From an uncultured Caldilineaceae bacterium (GTDB lineage: Bacteria; Chloroflexota; Anaerolineae; Caldilineales; Caldilineaceae): a stretch of 64,000 bases of DNA. A program made the position numbers and the translations under genes. Within the stretch, counting starts at the first letter, position 1, and each line of letters opens with the position of its first letter. The notes below the pieces were generated by a model. The model ran no database searches, was not told where the DNA came from, and worked only from the letters and a program-made list of their open reading frames with translations. The DNA is taken from assembly GCA_951813625.1 (NCBI GenBank), contig CATOTS010000009.1:1-64000 (forward strand), in the 5' to 3' direction. Below, piece by piece: positions 19,578 to 27,657 of this stretch.

Positions 19578-20579
19578 ATGCAGTATGTGAATTTCGGCAG
19601 CGCGGGGGTGAAGGTTTCGCGCGTGGCCCTGGGGATGGGACTTCGCGGGCAGAGCGACGAGAAGGCGGCGCGCGAGCTGGTCGCGGCCGCGCTAGATCTG
19701 GGTGTGAACCTATTGGACTGCGCCAATATCTACGGTCTGGGTGATGACCGGCGCCTGCGCGGCACGTCGGAGATGCTGCTGGCAAAGGCGCTTCAAGGCC
19801 GTCGCGACGAAGTTGTGATCACGTCGAAGGTTCGAGGGGCGGTCGGTGACGCCGCCAACGACGTGGGCCTCTCCCGTTACCACATTCTGCGCGAGGCGGA
19901 GCGCACATTGCAACGGTTGAATACCGACCGTATCGATGTCTATCTGATTCACGGGCCGGACGAGACGACACCTTTGGAGGAGACGTTGCGGGCGCTGGAC
20001 AGCCTGGTGCAGCAGGGGAAGGTACGCTATGTCGGCGTCTGCAATCATCAGGCGTGGCAGGTTGTGCAGACGCTGCGCGTGCAGGACCGGCTCAACGCAG
20101 CGCCGTTGATCACGCTGCAAAATCCCTACAATCTGCTCAACCGCGACCTGGAGCAGGAGGTTTTCCCGATGGTCGCAGAGATGGGACTGGGCGTGATGGT
20201 ATACAGTCCGCTGGCGGTCGGGCTGCTGAGCGGCGTTTACAAACCGGACGCGCTACCCGAGGAGGACAGTCTGTGGGGCGGGCGGCGGAGGCACGCATTC
20301 CAGAACGTGGTGCGCGACCGGGTCGCTGACGTGGTGGCGGAGGTGATTGCCGTGGCCGAGCGAGTAGGGGCGACACCGGGTCAGGTCTCGCAGGCGTGGA
20401 TTCTCTCACATCCTGAGGTAACGTGCATCATATCCGGCGCTGACGTGCCCGCGCACATCGAGGACACTGTGGGCGCGGTCGGCCTTGAACTACCGGCGGA
20501 GGAGATCAGGCGGCTGGACGACGTATCAAAGGGATTGCAGACGGTGCTGGACGGGTCGGTGTTCGAGCCGGACCGGTGA
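19578..20579 (+). CDS. Aldo/keto reductase
   Basis: An NADPH-dependent TIM-barrel oxidoreductase of 333 aa. The catalytic tetrad can be read as Asp and Tyr in LDCANIYG, Lys in ITSKVRG and His in LIHGPDE. The C-terminal cofactor region has IISGADVPAHIEDTVGA. Start chosen: ATG at 19578 with GGAG at 19568-19571; an earlier in-frame ATG at 19551 lacks support. It is divergent from the sugar importer, so it may act on an imported sugar (inference). Confidence 0.88.
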   Translation: MQYVNFGSAGVKVSRVALGMGLRGQSDEKAARELVAAALDLGVNLLDCANIYGLGDDRRLRGTSEMLLAKALQGRRDEVVITSKVRGAVGDAANDVGLSRYHILREAERTLQRLNTDRIDVYLIHGPDETTPLEETLRALDSLVQQGKVRYVGVCNHQAWQVVQTLRVQDRLNAAPLITLQNPYNLLNRDLEQEVFPMVAEMGLGVMVYSPLAVGLLSGVYKPDALPEEDSLWGGRRRHAFQNVVRDRVADVVAEVIAVAERVGATPGQVSQAWILSHPEVTCIISGADVPAHIEDTVGAVGLELPAEEIRRLDDVSKGLQTVLDGSVFEPDR

Positions 20580-20641
20580 GAGTTGGGGCGAGTTTCCGGT
20601 AGCCGGCAGACACGGCAGCGCAGTGTGGGCTCGCCGGTATC

Positions 20642-21100
20642 TCAGTCGGGGTCTTGGGGCTGGAGATGCTCGATTCCTATTTCGATCCCATCCCATCGCT
20701 CCCGCAGGTATTCGGCGACGAGACGGCGGTGGCAATGGTGGGGCTTGTGCTCGCTGCACAATAGGCAAGCGTCTTCGAAGAGTTCTGGATTGAAAACTTC
20801 CTCGATCTTGCGGGAGATCATAAGGGCGCGAAATGAGTGCTCATAGGCATCCCAAGTCCCCTTCTTCTTCTTGAATGCGTCGAGGATCTCCTGAGTGGGT
20901 GCGAGCAGAGGCAGATGGAGGTAGTCGATATTGCCGATTTCGCGCAAGAAGTAGCGGAGATCGTTCTGCTTGGCAAAACCGGCAAGTTGAGACCGGTTGT
21001 TGAGGCGGGTATCGATCAGCGTACGAACGCCCGACGCTTTGAGTTGCGAAAAGAAAGTCTCGGCGCTCTTGCGGGTGAATCCTATGGTAAATAGTTTCAT
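20642..21100 (-). CDS. DUF488-family protein, divergent paralogue A
   Basis: A 152-aa protein of the DUF488 superfamily. The N-terminus MKLFTIGFTRKSAETFF matches the usual YTIGHS-type start, with Asp-Thr-Arg at 30-32 where relatives have D-x-R. The conserved C-terminal cysteine motif is LLCSEHKPHHCHRRLV (Cys115, Cys123-His124-Arg125). Biochemical function is unknown; the Cys/His/Arg set suggests a small catalytic or metal site. Start: ATG at 21100, with GGAG 7 nt upstream inside the end of the preceding gene, one base after its TGA. It is the last gene of a three-gene cassette with a dual-OB protein. Confidence 0.85.
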   Translation of the reverse strand: MKLFTIGFTRKSAETFFSQLKASGVRTLIDTRLNNRSQLAGFAKQNDLRYFLREIGNIDYLHLPLLAPTQEILDAFKKKKGTWDAYEHSFRALMISRKIEEVFNPELFEDACLLCSEHKPHHCHRRLVAEYLRERWDGIEIGIEHLQPQDPD

Positions 21101-21101
21101 A

Positions 21102-21737
21102 TCAGACTCCGTCCGCCGCGTCATCGCGCCCATCCCCGTTAGTTCTTGCTGACTGCACCCGGTAGGCAATACGCCGCTCCTGATGCTCATATGCCTCCTC
21201 AATTTGCTCCTCCTTTTCCTTGAATAGGTCTGCTTGCTCCATGCGAGCGAGCCTCAATAGCCTTCTCTCACTCTCTTCATGAGGTTCGGTCTGACCATCG
21301 TCCAGGATGTGCAAAATTGAAAGGTCTTTGTCGTTGCGCAAGTGACGGCAGATTAGGACAGCGCGGTGGCAGGTAAGGGGATCTTTTTCCGCGCACATAA
21401 GGGCGATTCGGTGTGTCTCTATGCCTTCCCTGACCCGAACCAGCCCATGTTGGAAAGCGTCTGATTCCGCAAGTCGACCATACTTTACTCTGCCATCGGC
21501 GTCGTAGCAGGACGGATCGGAAGACCGTCCTCCAAGTTCCTCGCCCAAAAATACATAGGCGATCTTGTGACGTTTGAGTTCCTCGCGGAGCGCTTCACGG
21601 TTGAAGTGTGGATGTATCCGGCTGTACGGCGTAGAACGCACATCGCAGACCGCTGAGATCCGATGTCTCTTGAGAAGATCGATAAATCGCGGAAGCGTAT
21701 GTACTGAATGCCCAACCGTGTATAGTTTCCGGCTCAT
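21102..21737 (-). CDS. DUF488-family protein, paralogue B
   Basis: A 211-aa DUF488 protein closer to the family consensus than its neighbour: YTVGHSVHTLPRFIDLL at the N-terminus, DVRSTPYSRIHPHFN at 32-46, and LMCAEKDPLTCHRAVL with Cys115 and Cys123-His124-Arg125. The C-terminal 60 residues form a charged helical tail (ESERRLLRLARMEQ, then KEKEEQIEEAYEH) absent from the shorter paralogue. GAGGA lies 7 nt before the ATG. The gene starts 22 nt after the dual-OB gene. Base composition is visibly lower in GC than the flanking catabolic genes, consistent with horizontal transfer. Confidence 0.87.
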   Translation of the reverse strand: MSRKLYTVGHSVHTLPRFIDLLKRHRISAVCDVRSTPYSRIHPHFNREALREELKRHKIAYVFLGEELGGRSSDPSCYDADGRVKYGRLAESDAFQHGLVRVREGIETHRIALMCAEKDPLTCHRAVLICRHLRNDKDLSILHILDDGQTEPHEESERRLLRLARMEQADLFKEKEEQIEEAYEHQERRIAYRVQSARTNGDGRDDAADGV

Positions 21738-21759
21738 GCTGGATCCTCGGGACTGCCGC

Positions 21760-22425
21760 TTACAAGGGAATTATCGAAGCCACGATCTTGTAACAGTAGC
21801 CATTGAATGGTTCACCGATGGAAATACAGGCCACTGCACGTTTCTTGTAGGCGTGAAGACCTTCAGGACGCGAAAAACTATGTCCCTCAACGGCCGGATC
21901 AGTAACGCCTAGCTTGTACTTCTGACCCTCCAGGCAAAACTCCGCTCTGACCCTCAGCTTTGCCGCCTCCAGCCTGATTTCAATGCGAAGCTGTTGCGGC
22001 TCTACCAGGACCAAGGAGCTCGGCAACGTCTCAACCTGCTCTTCGGGAATCCGGTCATTGAGACCGCGCGTGCTGCTATATCCGTTTATCCAAAGTGGAT
22101 TGGGCGATTTACAGTAACGGAGAAGCTGCTGCCTTGGGAACTGTCCCACCCTAGCCCAGGTTCCATTGTGATCGATCAGATGATTTTCGGTCTGGCAGCC
22201 CAGAGGACGGGGTTCAAGCATCGGGACTTCGAGAATGTCGAGCAGCGCAGGGTCGGAGTTATCCTCCAATTTCCGCTCGGAGAGGCCGAGTTCTCCCAAA
22301 GGGAGACTGCTGACCGGGCGTACCCAGTTACTCAGCTGCGTTCCCTCGACTTCAAGGCCGGCGACGCAACGCTCCGAATATTTGCGGGAGTTCGCCAGAC
22401 AGACGATGCGTTTCAGGTAGCTCAT
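21760..22425 (-). CDS. Dual-OB-fold domain protein, first gene of DUF488 cassette
   Basis: A 221-aa protein I recognise as the dual OB-containing family by its N-terminus (LKRIVCLANSRKYSERCVAG), the NWVRPVS and DPALLDILEVP segments, the QTENHLID motif and the C-terminal GEPFNGYCYKIVASII. OB folds bind nucleic acids or nucleotides, but no activity is established for this family. The ATG at 22425 has AGGAG about 9 nt upstream. It is on the same strand as, and 22 nt upstream of, two DUF488 genes. The low GC content suggests the cassette was acquired as a unit. Confidence 0.75.
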   Translation of the reverse strand: MSYLKRIVCLANSRKYSERCVAGLEVEGTQLSNWVRPVSSLPLGELGLSERKLEDNSDPALLDILEVPMLEPRPLGCQTENHLIDHNGTWARVGQFPRQQLLRYCKSPNPLWINGYSSTRGLNDRIPEEQVETLPSSLVLVEPQQLRIEIRLEAAKLRVRAEFCLEGQKYKLGVTDPAVEGHSFSRPEGLHAYKKRAVACISIGEPFNGYCYKIVASIIPL

Positions 22426-22551
22426 GGGGGATTGCTCCTGGTTTTGGCTAGCTATAGGAATGGATCAGTCGTTAACTCACCGCCATCCACAACCGAGAGA
22501 TTCACGCGATTTGCATATGTCCACTTGGTAGGAACACAACGAACAAAGGTC

Positions 22552-22728
22552 TCACGCGGCCTCCGCGGCAAGCTTTTCTCGACCCTGGACATATTGTAGC
22601 GCAAGGTGACTTGCCAGCTCCAAAGTAAAGGCTAGGTGACCGTGTTCGCGGATGGTTTCTCCCTGCAATGCATGCTCTTCAATCTTACAGTTGGCTTTGG
22701 GCTTAAGGGCAGTTTCCAAACGCTTCAA
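22552..22728 (-). CDS. Possible small protein upstream of the dual-OB gene
   Basis: A 58-codon frame from TTG at 22728 reads as a helical, protein-like sequence (EEHALQGETIREHGHLAF, then LELASHLALQYVQGREK). It shares the lower-GC codon use of the dual-OB/DUF488 genes. An overlapping second frame (22452-22571, 39 codons, containing VPTKWTYANRVNLSVVDG) fills most of the space to the dual-OB start. Neither has a clear Shine-Dalgarno. They could be real small cassette genes or fragments of one decayed gene. Apart from these, 22426-22751 shows only the dual-OB ribosome-binding site. Confidence 0.3.
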   Translation of the reverse strand: MKRLETALKPKANCKIEEHALQGETIREHGHLAFTLELASHLALQYVQGREKLAAEAA

Positions 22729-22751
22729 GAGAGTCTACACGCCGGATGAAA

Positions 22752-24386
22752 TCATACCACCGCGGCCATGCCCTCGTTGCCCGTATCCGCCGCGCCGGAG
22801 AGCGCGCCGGTCTGCGGATCGACGTGTAGTGCATGGACCAGGGCGAGCCCGCCGTGGCTGTAGGGGATGTGGATTGCCGGATAACGTTTGTTTACTTCGT
22901 CGAGCACCCAGATCGGGATGCGCCGCTGGCAACTGATGGCGTCCAGCTGGCAGTCGAAGCGGGGTGCATGCACCGCCTTCTCGATATCCATGCCGAATTC
23001 GACGACGTTGAGGATCACCTGCAGGACCGAGGTGATGATGCGGGTCGCGCCGGGTGCGCCGAGGACGAGCAACGGCGCCTGCGCGTTGGGATCGCCGTCC
23101 CCAGACGCCTTCTGATAGACGATGGTCGGGGTCATGCCGGTGGTACGTCCTTTGCCGGGCGCGATCGAGTTGGGGTGACCGGGCAGCGGGTTGAAGTTGA
23201 CCATCGAGTTGTTATACATGAAACCCAGCCCCGGCGTGATGACGCCCGAAGACGCGCCGAGCGAATGTGTCAGCGAGACGCTGTTTCCCTGCGCGTCGAT
23301 CACGGAGAGGTGGGTCGTGTGAGGGGACTCGGCCGGCGGCGGCGTCGGTTCGATGGGCTGGCCTGCGTCGATGCGCTCGCGCCAGAAGGCGGCCCGCTCC
23401 TTGGATATCATCCAGTCGAGCGGGACTTCCTCAAAATCGGTGTCGGCCAGGTGCGGGTTGCGGTCGGCGAAGGCGGCCTTCATGGCCAGGCCGACCGTGT
23501 AGATATATTCGGGCGAGTTGTGGCCCATGCCCGCCAGGTCGTACCCCTCCAGGATATTGAGAATGGCGATCAGCGTTGGGCCGCCGTGGGGAGCCGCCGA
23601 ACTGGTAACAGCGTGGCCGCGGTAGCTGCCCCGCACCGAGGCGTCTTCGCGCAGACGGTACTCTTCGAAGTCCTGCCGAGTGACGTAGCTGCCGTTGGCC
23701 TCCAGGTCGCTCGCCATGCGCTCCATCAGTTCGCCGTGGTAGAAGTCTTCGCTGCCGTGTTCGATGATATGGCGGAGGGACGCGGCGTAGTCCGGATTGC
23801 GCAAGGTCTCGCCGGTATCATAGGTCTCACCGTCGTCGCGCAGGTAGATGCGGCGGGCCTCGGCATTGCTGTGGATGTAGTCACGCAGGCTCAGGCCCTC
23901 CCAATACTGGTTGGAGCGCTTCCAGGCAACGGCCAGAGCATCGGACACGGCGAATCCGTCGCGGGCGATGCGGATGGCGGGCTCGGCGGCCTGACCAAAG
24001 TCGATCGTGCCCCAGCGGTCGAGCAACGCGGCGTATAGCATAACGGCGCCGGGCGTGCAGACTGAACTGTAGCCGGCCTCGTTGACATTGCCCTCGAGAA
24101 AGTAGCCCCAGCCGCCCGGATTGGGGCGAATCAGCTTGTCTACCCACATATCGTCGCGCACCAACGCGCCGGCCAAGGCAGGGGCGTCTACGGCTACGGA
24201 AGCCGTCTCGGCCGCCAGGTAAAGATTGATCACCCCGTAACCGCCAACGCCGCACATCTGGGGGTTGACGATCGACTGCACGAGCGCGGCGGTGACCGCG
24301 GCATCAATTGCATTGCCGCCAGCCATGAGGACCTTGGCGCCGGCTTCGACGGCGAGCGGCTGCGGAGCAGAGATTGCTGCGGGCAT
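22752..24386 (-). CDS. ggt: Gamma-glutamyltransferase family protein
   Basis: A 544-aa Ntn-hydrolase. The large-subunit start (LAVEAGAKVLMAGGNAIDAAVTAA) is followed by the autoprocessing site SPHTTHLSVID, where the second Thr would become the N-terminal nucleophile of the small subunit. NNSMVNF and the glycine-rich LGAPGATRIITSVLQ follow. No signal peptide is visible, so a cytoplasmic form acting on glutathione-like or gamma-glutamyl substrates is likely. The ATG at 24386 has AGGAG about 11 nt upstream. A second family member starts at 63867. Confidence 0.88.
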   Translation of the reverse strand: MPAAISAPQPLAVEAGAKVLMAGGNAIDAAVTAALVQSIVNPQMCGVGGYGVINLYLAAETASVAVDAPALAGALVRDDMWVDKLIRPNPGGWGYFLEGNVNEAGYSSVCTPGAVMLYAALLDRWGTIDFGQAAEPAIRIARDGFAVSDALAVAWKRSNQYWEGLSLRDYIHSNAEARRIYLRDDGETYDTGETLRNPDYAASLRHIIEHGSEDFYHGELMERMASDLEANGSYVTRQDFEEYRLREDASVRGSYRGHAVTSSAAPHGGPTLIAILNILEGYDLAGMGHNSPEYIYTVGLAMKAAFADRNPHLADTDFEEVPLDWMISKERAAFWRERIDAGQPIEPTPPPAESPHTTHLSVIDAQGNSVSLTHSLGASSGVITPGLGFMYNNSMVNFNPLPGHPNSIAPGKGRTTGMTPTIVYQKASGDGDPNAQAPLLVLGAPGATRIITSVLQVILNVVEFGMDIEKAVHAPRFDCQLDAISCQRRIPIWVLDEVNKRYPAIHIPYSHGGLALVHALHVDPQTGALSGAADTGNEGMAAVV

Positions 24387-24446
24387 GTTGTTCAGGCTCC
24401 TATCAAGACGGATTGCTGTTGCGTGGCGTCAATTTAGGTTCGGCAG

Positions 24447-25283
24447 CTAAAGCGAGCAAACGATGCGGATATTGGTTGCAGTCAGTTCATTCTGGTCCCG
24501 TTCCGAGGGAATGAGTCGGAATTCGAAGATGTGATCGCGGCTGGGGAGGTGGTCCTTGACCGAATCATCCTGCATCATCGAGAAATGGAAGAAGGCGCTT
24601 TCGTAGGGTGAATCGGGGCTTTTGCGCTTGTCGACCAGCCAAAGATGGGGCGAAACTTTGGTCAGAAAGCGCATGTAACCGAAACCCTTCTCCTCGTTGT
24701 AGTAGTAGCACCAGCCGCGCACAATGGAATCTGGCAGTCCCCAATCGGCGACGTCGTTGTGGGCGGGAAGAAGGTTGGGAATGAGATAGCCGGACATGAA
24801 CATGTCCACTTCCTGGCGCAAGTTGCTCGACACATTGTCGAAAGCGACGACTTCGACGCGGCAGCCTTTGTTCTGGAGCGCGCGCACCACCTGGACGAAG
24901 TCGCCGTCGCCGGTTGCGATCAACACTCTGTCGAGATTTTCGGACTGGAGCAGGGCATCTACCGCCAGGTCCAGATCGGAGTTGGCTTTGGCGTAGCGGT
25001 TGCCGGCCTCGTCATCGTACCAGCGCACGCGCTTGATGATCACCTTATATCCGAGGTCGCGCAAGGCGGAATGGAATCGCAGCGCACCGACACGGTAGTC
25101 CATATCCCATTGGGCGCGTTCAACGTCGTGGGTTACATAGGCATTCAGCCGCACCGGTTCACCCATATCCCGGCAGGCAAATTCGCGCAAGACATCATAC
25201 TGCATACGGGAGCCGCCGTTGCGATAGATATTGGCGGCGTCGACATATACGCCTACTTTTACCAATGACTGGTACCAATCCAT
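24447..25283 (-). CDS. NYN-domain (LabA-like PIN) ribonuclease with C-terminal cold-shock-like domain
   Basis: Residues 1-175 form an NYN/PIN nuclease. The acidic residues sit at YVDAANIY (Asp15), NSDLDLAVDAL (Asp103, Asp105) and TGDGDF (Asp126, Asp128), the usual metal-binding set. Residues about 188-278 resemble a cold-shock domain, with KGFGYMRF and SAFFHFS as RNP1- and RNP2-like strands, so the protein probably cuts or binds single-stranded RNA. Start chosen: ATG at 25283 with AAGGA 6 nt upstream. It is divergent from the TRAP operon and likely monocistronic. Confidence 0.82.
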   Translation of the reverse strand: MDWYQSLVKVGVYVDAANIYRNGGSRMQYDVLREFACRDMGEPVRLNAYVTHDVERAQWDMDYRVGALRFHSALRDLGYKVIIKRVRWYDDEAGNRYAKANSDLDLAVDALLQSENLDRVLIATGDGDFVQVVRALQNKGCRVEVVAFDNVSSNLRQEVDMFMSGYLIPNLLPAHNDVADWGLPDSIVRGWCYYYNEEKGFGYMRFLTKVSPHLWLVDKRKSPDSPYESAFFHFSMMQDDSVKDHLPSRDHIFEFRLIPSERDQNELTATNIRIVCSL

Positions 25284-25418
25284 GGTTAGTCCTTTACGTC
25301 TGTTCGTACAACTCAATGGAAGAAAAGCAGTCTGCGTTCAAGAGTAGACTTTGAGCGGCCAGTTCATGCCCCCTTTCGCGAGACTTTCCGAATTCCGGTC
25401 AGTTGGACGGTTGCGCCA

Positions 25419-25467
25419 TCAAGAAATGACTAGCAGTTCTTGAAAAACAGTCTCTTTGGGGTAAGAT
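25419..25467 (+). promoter_or_regulatory. Candidate regulated promoter of the TRAP operon
   Basis: TTGAAA (25440-25445), a 16-bp spacer and TAAGAT (25462-25467) make a plausible sigma70-type promoter about 85 bp upstream of dctQ. A perfect inverted repeat (TCAAGAA at 25419-25425, TTCTTGA at 25437-25443, 11-bp spacer) overlaps the -35 element, as an operator would. No regulator is encoded next to it. Confidence 0.45.
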
Positions 25468-25553
25468 AGAACAATCCCGCTCAAAGAACAAGAACCGGCA
25501 AGAGTAAGAAGGGACCGGACAGACGCCGCACGCAGCCGCCTGAGAGGAACAGT

Positions 25554-26126
25554 ATGTTGCGGATACTCCTGAAGATTTCCAGCCTGATCGACAGCCTTTC
25601 GGAGTGGGTCGGTGGCGTGTCGGTGTGGCTCGTGATCATCACGGTTCTTGCCGGGTTCTATAATGTAGTGGTCCGCTATATGGGGCAGTATATTGGCGTG
25701 CAGTTGACTTCCAACCTGTTAATCGAGATGCAATGGTATCTCTATTCGCTCGTTTTCTTCCTGGGTTTCGCCTATATCCTCAAGAACGGCATCAATGTAC
25801 GCGTGGACTTCATCTACGCCAATTGGAGCAGGAAACGCAAGGCAATGCTGGACTTCTGGGGGCATTTGCTCCTGCTCGTACCCTACTGCGTTATTGGCAT
25901 CTGGGTTACAGTCAATCCGGTGTTGACCTCCTGGCGGCAGTGGGAGATGTCTCCCGATCCGGACGGCCTGCCGCGCGCGCCGCTAAAGACGATGATAATC
26001 GTCGCGTTTTCGCTCCTACTCCTGCAGGCGATCTCGGAACTGATAAAAGAGTTTGCAGTCCTGCGCGGGGCCGAGGAGGAAATCGCAGATTTGACGGAGC
26101 ACCAGGAGGCCCTGCGGATCGAGTAG
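25554..26126 (+). CDS. dctQ: TRAP transporter small permease (DctQ)
   Basis: The small four-helix membrane subunit of a tripartite ATP-independent periplasmic transporter, 190 aa. The family pattern is visible: an N-terminal helix ending VVVRYMGQYIG, then MQWYLYSLVFFLGFAYILK and VRVDFIY. An acidic C-terminal tail follows. A Shine-Dalgarno (AGAGGA) precedes the ATG. dctM follows after 98 bp. The transporter would import an organic acid with a sodium or proton gradient. Confidence 0.9.
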   Translation: MLRILLKISSLIDSLSEWVGGVSVWLVIITVLAGFYNVVVRYMGQYIGVQLTSNLLIEMQWYLYSLVFFLGFAYILKNGINVRVDFIYANWSRKRKAMLDFWGHLLLLVPYCVIGIWVTVNPVLTSWRQWEMSPDPDGLPRAPLKTMIIVAFSLLLLQAISELIKEFAVLRGAEEEIADLTEHQEALRIE

Positions 26127-26224
26127 GCCCGAACCACTTTGCAGCGGGCCGTCTCGCTTCGTTGCCGGTCCGGCGCAGGTAGAACTGATTCCAAACCGTC
26201 CACTGCTCACAAAAGGGAAAGATT

Positions 26225-27565
26225 ATGGGGCTGGAATGGCTCGCAATCGTGATGTTCGTACTCTTCTTTGTTCTGATTTTGTATGGATATCCGGTTGCGT
26301 TTTCGTTTGCCGGAACCGCCTTCGTCTTCATGTTAATCGGTTTGGCGTTGGGCGAATTCAATCTGAACTGGATCAAGTTGCTGCCCAATCGCTGGTTCGG
26401 CACGATGTCGGATTTCACCCTGCTGGCGATCATATTTTTTGTCTTCATGGGAGCAGTGTTTGAAAAGTCGGGACTGGCGGAGCGGCTGCTGACAACGGTG
26501 GGCATTATGCTCGGCTCGATGCGGGGCGGATTGGCGCTGGCCGTCGTGCTGGTAGGCACGCTGCTGGCTGCGGCTACGGGCGTTGTGGCGGCGACGGTCA
26601 TCGTTATGGGGCTGCTGTCTCTGCCGATCATGGTGCGCTACGGATACAACCACAAACTGGCGACCGGCATCATCACCGCGTCGGGAACGATGGCGCAGCT
26701 CCTGCCGCCGAGCCTGGTCCTGGTGGTACTGAGCGACCAGATCGGGGTGGGGGTGGGCGATTTATTCGTGGGCGCATTGATTCCGGGGTTGATTCTCTCC
26801 GGTCTCTACGCCCTGTACGTGATTGGAATCGCGATCGTTCGTCCGCAGGATGCACCGGCGCTTCCGCCAGAGGCCCGCACTGTTCAGGGCATGGCGTTGT
26901 TGCGCCAGGCGCTGATCGCCGTCGTTCCGCCGGTGCTCCTGATATTTGCTGTGCTTGGCAGTATCTTCCAGGGAATCGCGACGCCGACGGAGGCTGGCGC
27001 GGTCGGGGCCATCGGCGCCTGTGTTCTCACGGCGCTCAACCGCAACCTGAATTGGAAGCTGATCAAGGATGCGGCCCGCGCGACAGCAAACATCACCGCT
27101 CTGGTCATCATGATCCTCTTCTGTTCGACCTACTTCGGGCTGGTCTTCGACCGGCTGGGCGGCCAGAATTATGTGCAGAGTCTGCTGACGAGTCTGCCGG
27201 GCGGATTCTGGGGATTCGTGATTGTTGCCAACATTGCCATCTTTCTCCTGGGAATCAATCTGGAGTTCATCGAAATCAGCTTCATCGCTATGCCATTGTT
27301 CGTGCCCGCCGCGCTGGAGCTGGGCTTCACCAATGCACAGATGGTCTGGTTCGGGGTTATGATGGCGATCAACCTGAATATGGCTTTCATTTCGCCGCCG
27401 GTAGGGTTCTCGCTGTTCTACTTACAGAGCGTGGCGCCGCCGGAGGTGAAGACTGTAGATATTCACAAAGGCGCGTTGCCATTCATGGTGCTGCAGGGCA
27501 TCGCGCTCATCATCGTGATCCTCGTACCGGAAACGGTGACCTGGCTGATCGAAGCGACGTCGTAG
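26225..27565 (+). CDS. dctM: TRAP transporter large permease (DctM)
   Basis: The transport-catalysing subunit, 446 aa with about twelve helices. Typical segments are [20 protein letters not shown] and [16 protein letters not shown], then an [11 protein letters not shown] region and [26 protein letters not shown] precedes the ATG. A strong intrinsic terminator follows the stop. The two binding-protein genes for this system lie immediately beyond, on the opposite strand. Confidence 0.93.
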   Translation: MGLEWLAIVMFVLFFVLILYGYPVAFSFAGTAFVFMLIGLALGEFNLNWIKLLPNRWFGTMSDFTLLAIIFFVFMGAVFEKSGLAERLLTTVGIMLGSMRGGLALAVVLVGTLLAAATGVVAATVIVMGLLSLPIMVRYGYNHKLATGIITASGTMAQLLPPSLVLVVLSDQIGVGVGDLFVGALIPGLILSGLYALYVIGIAIVRPQDAPALPPEARTVQGMALLRQALIAVVPPVLLIFAVLGSIFQGIATPTEAGAVGAIGACVLTALNRNLNWKLIKDAARATANITALVIMILFCSTYFGLVFDRLGGQNYVQSLLTSLPGGFWGFVIVANIAIFLLGINLEFIEISFIAMPLFVPAALELGFTNAQMVWFGVMMAINLNMAFISPPVGFSLFYLQSVAPPEVKTVDIHKGALPFMVLQGIALIIVILVPETVTWLIEATS

Positions 27566-27584
27566 CATTTCGGAGACGAGCAGA

Positions 27585-27617
27585 AGGGCGGGAGCCTCGT
27601 GCTCTCGCCCTTTTTTT
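27585..27617 (+). terminator. Intrinsic terminator after dctM
   Basis: AGGGCGGGAG (27585-27594) pairs fully with CTCTCGCCCT (27602-27611), allowing one G-U pair, around a 7-nt loop. Seven T residues follow (27611-27617). It ends the dctQM transcript before the convergent dctP gene. Confidence 0.85.
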
Positions 27618-27657
27618 GCTACAAGAATACCAGGGAAACGGCTTCAGCTCAGCGACA

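Noticed and set aside
22833-24038. A 401-codon open frame on the plus strand
   Set aside because: It is antisense to the gamma-glutamyltransferase gene and has no domain or ribosome-binding site.
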